Source: an uncultured Rickettsiales bacterium
GTDB taxonomy: Bacteria > Pseudomonadota > Alphaproteobacteria > UBA8366
NCBI GenBank assembly: GCA_913046825.1
Contig: CAJWTF010000024.1
Span: forward strand, 1-33,322
Reading direction: 5' to 3'
DNA: 33,322 nucleotides
This document shows positions 26,488 to 33,322 of the stretch, one piece after another. The notes below the pieces were generated by a model. The model did not search any database. It was not told the DNA's origin and worked only from the letters and a program-made list of their open reading frames with translations. The position numbers and the translations under genes were made by a program. How positions within the stretch are numbered: the stretch's first letter is position 1; every line of letters starts with the position of its first letter.

Positions 26488-27337
26488 GGTGAATACATTC
26501 CAGGAACGCCGATACACGGCCCAAGACGGAAAATCACTCTACTACCGCGACTATGGAGACCCGCTTTCGAAGAGGGCGACGGTTCTCTGTCTTCCGGGGT
26601 TAAGTCGGAATAGCCGTGATTTTCACGACCTGGCCGGCCATCTCGCGAAGACGCGCCGTGTCGTTTGTCCGGATTATCGTGGCCGCGGGCTGTCGGATTA
26701 TGACGATGATCCTGCAAACTATCACCCGAAGGTACTGTTAAGCGACATCAGGCACTTGCTCATCGCTTGCGGCATCCATCATTTCGTGGCCATCGGCACG
26801 TCGATGGGGGGCCTTCTCGCCGCCGCCTTTGGCGTCATGGCGCCCTGCACGTTGCGTGGTGTCATCCTAAATGACATCGGCCCCGAGATCGGCAATGCGG
26901 GCTTAGGAAAGATCGTTTCTTACCTAGGCCAAGACAATCCGCAAGATAATTGGGAAGATGCTATCGCGACGCTGCGAGAAATGCTCCCCGGTCTCAACCT
27001 CCAGTCGGAAGAAGATTGGCGTTCGGCCGCCGAAGGGACCTTTCGAGAAGGGAAAGACCGCAAACTTCACATCGATTGGGATCCGCGGATTATAGAACCA
27101 ATGCATCAGCGCGCCTCAAACGAAGAGCTCTGGCAATTGTTCCGATCTCTTAAAATGCTACCGGTATTAGGGTTTCGGGGCGAATTATCCGAGATATTGT
27201 CTGCCGAAACCTTCGAACGTATGGCGGCCGCACTTCCCAAATTCACAGCGATTACAATTGCCGGGGCCGGGCATACACCGTCGCTTGGCGAGCCCGAAGC
27301 TCGCGCTGCAATCGACGCATTCCTAGAGAAGATTTAG
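26459..27337 (+). CDS. Alpha/beta hydrolase fold protein
   Basis: The 292-residue product has an alpha/beta hydrolase core: the oxyanion region LCLPGLSRNSRDF, the nucleophile elbow GTSMGG with S115, and a C-terminal histidine in AGAGHTPSLGEPEA. At the acid position most relatives have Asp (GxxSDxLS), whereas this one reads GELSEILS with Glu. The substrate is unknown. ATG 26459 overlaps the dehalogenase end by 29 bases. A GTG at 26489, just after that stop, is an equally plausible start and would drop ten residues of no homology. The pair probably forms one transcript. Confidence 0.88.
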   Translation: MNCPPYSDFKVNTFQERRYTAQDGKSLYYRDYGDPLSKRATVLCLPGLSRNSRDFHDLAGHLAKTRRVVCPDYRGRGLSDYDDDPANYHPKVLLSDIRHLLIACGIHHFVAIGTSMGGLLAAAFGVMAPCTLRGVILNDIGPEIGNAGLGKIVSYLGQDNPQDNWEDAIATLREMLPGLNLQSEEDWRSAAEGTFREGKDRKLHIDWDPRIIEPMHQRASNEELWQLFRSLKMLPVLGFRGELSEILSAETFERMAAALPKFTAITIAGAGHTPSLGEPEARAAIDAFLEKI

Positions 27338-27343
27338 CCGACG

Positions 27344-27853
27344 TTAGCCGGCCGTGATTTTGGGGATATCAGCCTTTTTATCGGACTTAGCTGTCTCGTC
27401 CGTTTTGCCCTCAGCCCCCTCCAGCGCGAGATTAGGCTTCGTCGCTTCCAAGACCGGACGGGACTCTATCTGTTTCGGATCGATGCGCCGACACAGGCCT
27501 TGAACGAAAGCCCCGGCTTCAATTGCCAAGCTGTGATGATTGATATCGCCGGCAACCCGCGCTGTCCGTGTCAATTCGACGACGCGACCGGTAATTTCAC
27601 CGTTTACCGTGCCAGCCACGCGGATAATTTCCCCCACGACGCAGCCATTCACTGCGGCTGAGTCGCCGATTGTTAGCAAAACACTTTCCACATCGCCGTC
27701 CACGACCCCGTCGATTTGCACATCGCCGTCGGTCTTCATATTGCCAGAAATATGAAGGTCCGCGCTGATATTCGACGGCACTTTCTGTTTATCCAGCGCT
27801 TTTTCGGTCTGTGACCTTAGCTTTGCTTCCGGCTTTCGGGCTTTTGAAAACAT
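27344..27853 (-). CDS. Bactofilin (polymer-forming cytoskeletal protein)
   Basis: Bactofilins polymerise without nucleotides and act as membrane-associated scaffolds, often placing cell-wall enzymes. The 169-residue protein has a central beta-helix (about residues 28-130) made of short repeats: ISADLHISGNMKTDGDVQID, VVDGDV, VNGCVVGEI, VNGEITGRVVEL and VAGDINHHSLAIEAGAFVQG. Disordered, charged N- and C-terminal tails flank it. It overlaps the upstream M23 peptidase gene by 65 bases, a tight link that matches the known bactofilin-M23 partnership in other alphaproteobacteria. Confidence 0.92.
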   Translation of the reverse strand: MFSKARKPEAKLRSQTEKALDKQKVPSNISADLHISGNMKTDGDVQIDGVVDGDVESVLLTIGDSAAVNGCVVGEIIRVAGTVNGEITGRVVELTRTARVAGDINHHSLAIEAGAFVQGLCRRIDPKQIESRPVLEATKPNLALEGAEGKTDETAKSDKKADIPKITAG

Positions 27854-29651
27854 GCCTGCCTGCCTTTATAAATTTCAGAGGATCCAACTGCTTTCCATCG
27901 AAAAGCACTTCGTAATGCACGTGTGGCCCAGTACTGCGGCCGGTGCTACCTAGTAGTCCAACCTTGTGCCGATGCTCAATTTTTGCGCCCTTGCGCACCG
28001 TCACTTTAAACAAATGACCATATCGGGTCCGGATGCCGTTCCCATGATCGATTTCGACCATTTTACCATAGTTGCCCTTCCTTCCAGAAAAGACAACCGT
28101 GCCCGGCGCGGTGGAATACACCGGGGCCTTTCGCCGACCGGCAAGGTCGAGTCCCGAATGCATCGCCCAGCGATTTGTAAAGGGATCGCGCCGTTTCCCA
28201 AAGCGGCTAGCGAGACGATAGTAGTCTACCGGTGAAATAAGAGGTATCGATTTCAGAACCGACTTCAGCGCTTCCCAGCGCGTGAGGTGATTTTCGACAT
28301 CCGTTAATGTTGTCGCCAACGCCGGTGTCATAACCGTCGCCTCGCCGTCTCCATTCGCGACCGGTCCGCCCTTGCCGTTGAATAGACCACCCGCACGTTC
28401 CAAGATCTTCTCAAAATCGAGCCCAGCCATTTCTAGCACCCGCTCCGCATCCTTAACGTTATCGAGCGTTCGATTGCGCAGCTGATCGAGAACAGTTTCC
28501 TGAGAGCTGTGCAATTCAGTCAACTGTCCGAGCAATATATCGGCACGTTTGCTGAACAGCATCTCCGTCAACTGCACGTCGCCGTCATCGGCGTCCCGAC
28601 CGCCAGTGCTCTCTTCCAGTTTCGCAATCACACCATTGAAGTCCGTTTCCAAACTTCCAATGCGAGCTTCCGCCGTTTGCAGTTGGGTCTCAAGGCCCGA
28701 CACTAACGCCCGATATGCGGAGCGATGCTCAACAACGGTCGAAATCTTGACCTGTGCCGTATCCAACTCCTGTCCTAATTTCGCGACTTCCCTATGCAGG
28801 CTGTCGCCACGCGCTCGCGATGCACCCAGATCATTCTCTAGTTCACGTTTGCGGCGCTGCAGGGTGCCGCGCTCGTGCACCACCTGTGCGTAGCTATCGC
28901 GCGCATTGTTGAGATTTAGATCCAAATCTTTCTTCACTCGATCGAGCTGAGCAGCTCGTGCCCGTGCTTTGACCAGTTGATTTTGCAATTCCCGGATACG
29001 GTCCTGCAAGGAATCGCCGCGCCGCGCGAAACTGTCTCGCTCAAATTCAGCTTGCGCCAGCCGCGCTTTCACCTTTGAGAGTGAGTTCTCCAGCAGGTTC
29101 GTTGTCTCTGTCATCTGCTCAAGCTCAATATCAACTTGGGCCAGATGGATGCGCAGGGATTGGCGCGACTCGTCGATCTGGTCGAATGGGCTCGAAGCGA
29201 TGGCTCGGTCACCGACCGACATTTGCTCGCTAGAGCTGACAGCAAGACTACCGGCACCCTCACCAAGTTCCTTTAGCAGGTATGCATGCTTGACTTGAAG
29301 CTTCTTGGTGACCTCCGCGACTTTTTCCTGATAGATCAGGATTTCATCCAACAGATCGCCATAAGCGACTTCCGAATCTTTAATCTTTCCAATTTTCTGA
29401 TCGATTATATCGCGCTGAACTTCCCACAGCGCGGTGATCCCAAGCCCCCAGCCGAAGAAAAAAAAGACAACAACAGAGGAAAAAACTTGCATCCGCCGCG
29501 TCAGACGCAAATAACGAACCTGTCCGTCGGAGCGCAAAATAATCTCGCGCTCACGGGAAGCTTTCTCGAAAAACACACGCACTTCATTCCACGCTGCCTG
29601 GAAGTATTGCGTGCTTACCCATTCGGGCAGACAATCCATCCTAGGCATCAT
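27789..29651 (-). CDS. M23 family metallopeptidase with membrane anchor and coiled coils
   Basis: The 620-residue protein has a cytoplasmic N-terminus of about 50 residues and one membrane helix (about 54-76, VFSSVVVFFFFGWGLGITAL). Long coiled coils follow (about 80-340, rich in LxxEL and RARAAQLDRV-type heptads). The C-terminal LytM/M23 domain (about 483-600) carries the zinc ligands H498 and D502 (HSGLD), and H577/H579 (PHVHYE). All are present, so peptidoglycan endopeptidase activity is likely. The architecture is that of the LmdC-type partners of bactofilins. A GAGAT stretch lies before ATG 29651. Cotranscription with the bactofilin is nearly certain from the overlap. Confidence 0.92.
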   Translation of the reverse strand: MMPRMDCLPEWVSTQYFQAAWNEVRVFFEKASREREIILRSDGQVRYLRLTRRMQVFSSVVVFFFFGWGLGITALWEVQRDIIDQKIGKIKDSEVAYGDLLDEILIYQEKVAEVTKKLQVKHAYLLKELGEGAGSLAVSSSEQMSVGDRAIASSPFDQIDESRQSLRIHLAQVDIELEQMTETTNLLENSLSKVKARLAQAEFERDSFARRGDSLQDRIRELQNQLVKARARAAQLDRVKKDLDLNLNNARDSYAQVVHERGTLQRRKRELENDLGASRARGDSLHREVAKLGQELDTAQVKISTVVEHRSAYRALVSGLETQLQTAEARIGSLETDFNGVIAKLEESTGGRDADDGDVQLTEMLFSKRADILLGQLTELHSSQETVLDQLRNRTLDNVKDAERVLEMAGLDFEKILERAGGLFNGKGGPVANGDGEATVMTPALATTLTDVENHLTRWEALKSVLKSIPLISPVDYYRLASRFGKRRDPFTNRWAMHSGLDLAGRRKAPVYSTAPGTVVFSGRKGNYGKMVEIDHGNGIRTRYGHLFKVTVRKGAKIEHRHKVGLLGSTGRSTGPHVHYEVLFDGKQLDPLKFIKAGRHVFKSPKAGSKAKVTDRKSAG

Positions 29652-29836
29652 GCAGTATCTCTAATCAATGATCGCAAACAGCGCAAAAAGGGTCGTCCTT
29701 TTCGATATAGCAGACACAACTCCTTACGTCCCAATGTCTGCCCACATCAAAAATAAAGTCTGCCCAAAACGAGTACAACACAAATATGTGAATAGGGTCC
29801 TAATTTGGCGAAGGCGGGATGCCATAATCCTCTCGT

Positions 29837-30185
29837 TCAAGCGATTACAGCAAGAAACTCTCCGATTTGATAGAGTGCGAATGCGCTGCAGACGCACGAT
29901 CCGCGAACGGGCACCCAAAGTGGCACTCGAAATCCACTTTCGGCATCCCCGATTCGGCGTTTGAGATGAATGAGCGCGACGTTCACCGAGGTGAATACCA
30001 CGAAGGCCTAAACAAGATCTATTGCGCCAGTTTGACCAACGGAAGCCACGTGGTGAACACCGCAACGGCAAGCACGATAACCACGGTCGAGAAGATCAGC
30101 GTCTGTGTCCGACTTCCCCCATTCGCAAATATCTCGGGCACCCAGCCTTGCGCTCCCAAACCGTAGTATAGCAAAAGCGGTCACA
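29837..30185 (-). pseudogene. Amino-acid permease (APC family) C-terminal remnant
   Basis: This 349-base stretch lies in a 651-base gap without an intact gene. On the minus strand it reads LYYGLGAQGWVPEIFA, then RTQTLIFSTVVIVLAVAVF and TWLPLVKLAQ with a stop. After a frame change and another stop it continues as AFVVFTSVNVALIHLKRR, GFRVPLWVPV and LYQIGEFLAVIA, ending at 29837. LYGLGxQGW followed by two hydrophobic helices and VNxALIxLKRR is the late part of APC-type amino-acid transporters. The N-terminal half or more is missing. Bases 29652-29836 and 30186-30264 hold nothing I can identify. Confidence 0.7.
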
Positions 30186-30264
30186 AGAGGCTGCGTCGCA
30201 GCGGTTTGCGAATCATTTCCTTACTCTAAGCAAAGCCTCGTGAATAAACAGCAAGCTTAAAAGT

Positions 30265-30287
30265 AGCTGGCTTATAGTAAGCTAGCT
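30265..30287. promoter_or_regulatory. Inverted-repeat operator candidate for the MarR regulator
   Basis: AGCTGGCTTA (30265-30274), a three-base centre, and TAAGCTAGCT (30278-30287) form a 10-base inverted repeat with nine matching pairs, starting 38 bases before the marR ATG. MarR proteins commonly bind such short palindromes over their own promoters. A further half-like AGCTTA lies at 30254-30259. Confidence 0.5.
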
Positions 30288-30302
30288 CAATAATGTGCGA
30301 TT

Positions 30303-30809
30303 ATGGACGATCACAGTATGTTCGATGAAAATCTGGACCGCAGTCTTGGCTTCCTGCTGAACGACGTGTCCCGCCAAATGCGCAACCGTTTCGACCGCCA
30401 GGCACGGGCGCTCGGGCTGACGCGGGCACAATGGCGGGTGATGATGTTCCTCCGCCGCCACGAAGGTGCCCGGCAGAACGAACTCGCATCCTTGCTGGAA
30501 GTGGAGAATGTCACCTTGGGACGGCACATTGACCGTCTCGAAGAAAGCGGTTGGGTCGAGCGGCGCCCCGATCCGACGGATCGAAGGGCGTGGCGTCTGT
30601 TCCTGGCGGAAAAGTCGATGCCAATGCTGGATAAGCTTGCCGTGTTCCTGATCGAGACGAGAGAAACCGCACTGTATGGTTTCTCCAGCGAGGAACGCGA
30701 AACGCTAATCGAAACCTTGATCCGAATGAAAACCAATCTTGTTGATGCGGACGACGCGGAAATTTTCGAAGAGAACGAACCGCGCGTTGCTTTAGGAGCT
30801 GACGATTAA
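30303..30809 (+). CDS. MarR family transcriptional regulator
   Basis: The 168-residue protein has the winged helix-turn-helix of MarR repressors: LTRAQWRVMMFLRRHEGARQ, NELASLLEVENVTLGRHIDR and the wing WVERRPDPTDRRAW. The N- and C-terminal helices form the dimer interface. Relatives next to emrA-like genes respond to lipophilic or phenolic compounds. It lies directly upstream of the adaptor gene, with no gap, so it probably controls its own operon through the palindrome at 30265-30287. Ligand unknown. Confidence 0.92.
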   Translation: MDDHSMFDENLDRSLGFLLNDVSRQMRNRFDRQARALGLTRAQWRVMMFLRRHEGARQNELASLLEVENVTLGRHIDRLEESGWVERRPDPTDRRAWRLFLAEKSMPMLDKLAVFLIETRETALYGFSSEERETLIETLIRMKTNLVDADDAEIFEENEPRVALGADD

Positions 30810-31958
30810 ATGAGCGAAGAAGCTGAAAACAAAGACGTACCGGAAGCCGACACGACGGAAGCCGAGAAACCCGAATATTCGAAAGCCTCGCCGCGGCATC
30901 GCCGGCGCATAAGGAACCTCGTTCGCCTCGGACTAATGATCTTGGGCCCCTTCGCCGTGGTGATTGTGGGCAGCTACTACTATGTTATTGGCGGCCGTTT
31001 CGTTTCGACCGAGAACGCCTATGTGAAAGCCGATAAAATCGCGATCAGCACGAATGTGCCAGGCCGGGTCATCGAGGTGCTGACCTCCGAGAACAAAAAG
31101 GTTGAAGCGGGGCAAATGTTGTTCCGCCTCAATCCCGAACCTTTCCAGATCGCTCTTAATCAAGCGACTGCGAAGCTCGACAGTATCAAAGCTGAAATTC
31201 GCGAACTCCAAGCCATCTACCGCCAGAAACAAGCTGAATTGAAGGTTCAGCAGAGCGATCTCGAGTATTTCAAGACCGAGTATGATCGCCAAGTGAAGCT
31301 CAAGAAGCGCGGCGTCGTCTCGCAATCGCGTCTCGATGAATCGCGGCGCAACGTCAACAGCACCAAGCAACGCATTCTCGCCATCCGGCAAGAAATTTCC
31401 CGCGCCTTGGCGCGTCTCGGCGGCGATCTGTCGAAGCAAATTGACGAACACCCGTTGGTCCAGGAAGCTTTCGCTGAACGTGAGCGCATGGCACTGCGCC
31501 TCAGCTGGACGCAAATTCGCTCGCCGGACAGCGGCATTGTCACCAATATCTCGCTGGAACCCGGCGAATTCGTGAAGGCAGGCACGCCAATTTTCTCCGT
31601 CGTCGCAACCGGCAATATATGGGTCGAGGCCAATCTGAAGGAAACCGATCTCACCCATGTAAAGGTCGGCCAAGATACGAATATCAGCATCGATAGCTAT
31701 CCCGACCGCATCTGGCGCGCCCGAGTGGAAAGCATCAGCATGGCGACGGGCGCGGAGTTCTCGCTTTTGCCGCCGCAGAACGCGACGGGTAACTGGGTCA
31801 AGGTGGTGCAGCGCATCCCGATCAAGTTCAAGTTGCTTGACAGCCCCTACGATCCGCCGCTCCGAGCCGGCATGAGTGTTGTCGTTGATATCGACACCCT
31901 TCATGAACGCGAATTACCAGGCTTCATTAAAAGCGCGTTGGCCTGGGTGCAGAATTAG
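30810..31958 (+). CDS. HlyD/EmrA family membrane-fusion (periplasmic adaptor) protein
   Basis: The 382-residue product has one N-terminal membrane helix (about residues 40-61). The lipoyl/biotinyl half-motif follows (STENAYVKADKIAISTNVPG and VLTSENKKVEAGQMLFRLNP), then a coiled-coil hairpin (about 120-215), the second lipoyl half (TQIRSPDSGIVTNISLEPGE) and a beta-barrel region. This is the EmrA pattern, an adaptor linking an inner-membrane MFS exporter to an outer-membrane channel. The ATG follows the marR stop directly. The expected emrB exporter does not follow; the next gene is a small membrane protein of different type. Confidence 0.92.
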   Translation: MSEEAENKDVPEADTTEAEKPEYSKASPRHRRRIRNLVRLGLMILGPFAVVIVGSYYYVIGGRFVSTENAYVKADKIAISTNVPGRVIEVLTSENKKVEAGQMLFRLNPEPFQIALNQATAKLDSIKAEIRELQAIYRQKQAELKVQQSDLEYFKTEYDRQVKLKKRGVVSQSRLDESRRNVNSTKQRILAIRQEISRALARLGGDLSKQIDEHPLVQEAFAERERMALRLSWTQIRSPDSGIVTNISLEPGEFVKAGTPIFSVVATGNIWVEANLKETDLTHVKVGQDTNISIDSYPDRIWRARVESISMATGAEFSLLPPQNATGNWVKVVQRIPIKFKLLDSPYDPPLRAGMSVVVDIDTLHERELPGFIKSALAWVQN

Positions 31959-32002
31959 AAACGCTCAGGAAACCGTGCTGCTATTCGCACAAGGACAGGA
32001 AT

Positions 32003-32035
32003 GCCGATAGAATATCGGCTGCGCTTAGTTTTATT
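32003..32035 (+). terminator. Possible rho-independent terminator after the emrA-like gene
   Basis: GCCGATA-GAA-TATCGGC (32003-32019) makes a perfect seven-pair stem with a three-base loop, followed a few bases later by a T-rich stretch (ttagtttta). It lies 45 bases after the emrA-like stop. The T-run is not immediate, so the call is weak. Confidence 0.35.
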
Positions 32036-32046
32036 CGGACCATCGC

Positions 32047-32406
32047 ATGACATCGGACTCTTTGCCCGACTCTCCCTCTGCGGTAACCAATGAGTCATTA
32101 AGGCTCATCCTTTCGCCCCAAGAGCAGGCCTTCATTGAGCGGCATATCACGAAAGCAAAGCGACAGCTTTTGTGGGGAGTGATTGTTCCTGTCAGTTATT
32201 TCGGAGGATTGTATCTTTGGGCAAACCTCGGAATTGCATTTGCGGACATTCATCGATTCGTGGCTTTCGCCTTCGTATTCGCATTTTTCGTCGCATTCGC
32301 CATGACCTTGCATTTCTTGCTGACCGGGTCGGTCGATTGGGTGATGTTTACCCGTTACCGTCGGAATCACAGGGCGTTCTTGAATAGATATAACAGGAGC
32401 AAATGA
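32047..32406 (+). CDS. Small membrane protein of unknown function
   Basis: I do not recognise this 119-residue protein. It has a soluble N-terminus of about 40 residues, two predicted membrane helices (about 43-62, GVIVPVSYFGGLYLWANLGI, and about 70-93, FVAFAFVFAFFVAFAMTLHF) and a short basic tail (RYRRNHRAFLNRYNRSK). No motif suggests an activity. Its stop overlaps the start of the LOG-family gene (ATGA), so the two would be translated together. Codon use and coherent helices support a real gene. Confidence 0.65.
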   Translation: MTSDSLPDSPSAVTNESLRLILSPQEQAFIERHITKAKRQLLWGVIVPVSYFGGLYLWANLGIAFADIHRFVAFAFVFAFFVAFAMTLHFLLTGSVDWVMFTRYRRNHRAFLNRYNRSK

Positions 32407-32965
32407 TGACGCCGGACGAACTTAAACATGCCATCTGTTACCCCTCGGCCCAGCAAGCCCGCGAGAACGCGAATCTCTTCCTCGAGACGCCGCAAACTCT
32501 CTCGCCGACGTATAAGCTAGCCTTCGACGATACTGATTTTCTGGTGCGGGAAGATATGCGGGGAGTCCGACTGCAATTGGAGATGATGAAGCCGGAGGTC
32601 GAGCTTCAGTCGAACAACATCCACTCCACCATCGTCGTCTTCGGCAGTGCCCGCGCCGCCGATCCAGGCCAGGATCCAGACGGTCCGCTCGCGAAGTATT
32701 ACGGCGAAGCGCGGAAGTTCGCAGCTTTGGCGTCAGCGGTGAGCCAATCGGACAAGCCACGTGACTATGTGGTGGTGACCGGCGGTGGGCCCGGCATCAT
32801 GGGAGCCGCCAACCGGGGCGTCGACGATGTGGACGCGAAAAGTATAGGCTGAACATCACGCTTCCCCACGAACAACACCCGAACGCTTACGTAACGCCCG
32901 AACTATGCTTCCAATTCAATTATTTCGCCATCCGCAAGATGCACTTCTTGATGAGCGCGCGCGCC
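32403..32965 (+). pseudogene. LOG family protein (Rossmann nucleotide hydrolase type), frameshifted and 3'-truncated
   Basis: LOG-type proteins cleave nucleoside monophosphates, in some cases releasing cytokinins. The intact 5' frame (to 32852) gives the N-terminus with HSTIVVFGSARAADP and the first signature VVTGGGPGIMGAANRG. At about 32848 one base is missing after SIG, and the family sequence continues in another frame: LNITLPHEQHPNAYVTPELC, FQFNYFAIRKMHFLMSARA. There it ends at 32965, exactly where a hydrolase gene of the opposite strand begins to match. The catalytic PGGxGTxxE motif, which should come next, is absent. The gene is dead by both frameshift and truncation. Confidence 0.82.
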
Positions 32966-33322
32966 ATGATCCCACGGGCCCAGCATCAAACGCGTGTCGG
33001 GATTGTCGAGCCACAGATATCGTTGGATTGTCCCGGTCGAATACCCACCACCGTCCATCCAGCCGGAAATCGAGTAATATGCCGTTGTCGCATCGGCGTC
33101 CCGATTTGCATAGTGATAGGGGCTGATCCACGCCCCGGTGTAATCGGGGTTATCCGTTAGGCCGGCATCACGAAAACGTAATTGTTGGGCAAAGTCTTGC
33201 ATGTCGAAATTGGCTTTATGTTCATGTAGCGCCTGGGCCAATAGGCTGCCGTCCGCATCCTCGTCAACGGGGGCTGGGCCTGCTAGGTTATCATTCTTGA
33301 AATAGGCATAGGGTGGGATCAG
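32903..33322 (-). pseudogene. CocE/NonD-type alpha/beta hydrolase, 3'-truncated fragment running off the window
   Basis: On the minus strand the frame is open from the window edge. It reads FAQQLRFRDAGLTDNPDY, YHYANRDADATTAYYSISGW, DGGGYSTGT and DTRLMLGPWDHGARAH, matching the middle of CocE/NonD family hydrolases (X-Pro dipeptidyl-peptidase S15-like). Homology stops at GARAH. The last 15 or so residues before the stop at 32903 are just the antisense of the LOG gene. The C-terminal domain, about 200 residues in the family, is therefore missing. The 5' end lies beyond 33322, so the N-terminal nucleophile region cannot be judged. Confidence 0.72.

Noticed and set aside
30933..31904. 323-codon open frame opposite the emrA-like gene
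   Set aside because: It mirrors the adaptor gene in a high-GC codon pattern and shows no family features.
32866..32902. C-terminal residues of the hydrolase frame and the sequence just after its stop
   Set aside because: This DNA codes for the LOG gene on the other strand; the apparent hydrolase tail is antisense read-through past the junction.

Overview
The window looks like the chromosome of an alphaproteobacterium, probably of the Rhodospirillales type. The clearest sign is the housekeeping block at about 5.9-18 kb, which follows a familiar alphaproteobacterial order: rpoZ, rsh (spoT/relA), pdxJ, acpS, lepB, rnc, era, recO and parC, all on the minus strand. It is flanked by an NYN-domain gene, a family-5 uracil-DNA glycosylase, smpB, dapA and a soluble lytic transglycosylase. 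Lineage below class level is inference from gene content and codon use.

Layout. 1-614 is the 3' part of a threonine dehydratase gene with one frameshift. 765-3511 holds flagellar stator genes: one motA followed by two tandem motB genes. 3603-4914 holds an RDD membrane protein and the leucyl/arginyl-tRNA-protein transferase Bpt. 5057-5922 is a heavily decayed ornithine cyclodeaminase. 5947-8178 is parC. 8254-9969 and beyond is a zinc locus in ruins (znuB, znuC and an outer-membrane barrel gene broken; zur intact). 10246-17751 is the recO-era-rnc-lepB-acpS-pdxJ-rsh-rpoZ run, with a deleted sensor kinase between acpS and lepB. 18023-19299 holds NYN and UDGb. 19300-22219 holds three accessory redox genes: a ferritin-like di-iron protein, a short-chain dehydrogenase and a phytanoyl-CoA dioxygenase family protein. 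22234-25758 holds smpB, dapA and slt. 25801-27337 holds a type II haloacid dehalogenase and an alpha/beta hydrolase. 27344-29651 is a bactofilin / M23 peptidase pair. 29837-30185 is the tail of an amino-acid permease pseudogene. 30303-31958 holds a MarR regulator and an EmrA-type adaptor without its EmrB partner. 32047-33322 holds a small membrane protein, a truncated LOG-family gene and a truncated CocE-type hydrolase meeting tail to tail at a rearrangement junction.

How it fits together. The intact genes cover motility, cell-envelope building (slt, bactofilin/M23, dapA, lepB), the stringent response, translation quality control (smpB, rnc, era) and DNA maintenance (recO, parC, UDGb). The striking feature is the number of dying accessory genes wedged between healthy core genes. 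At least eight loci are broken, several by loss of internal segments rather than only single-base changes, so sequencing error alone cannot explain them. No tRNA, rRNA, insertion sequence or CRISPR array was recognised.
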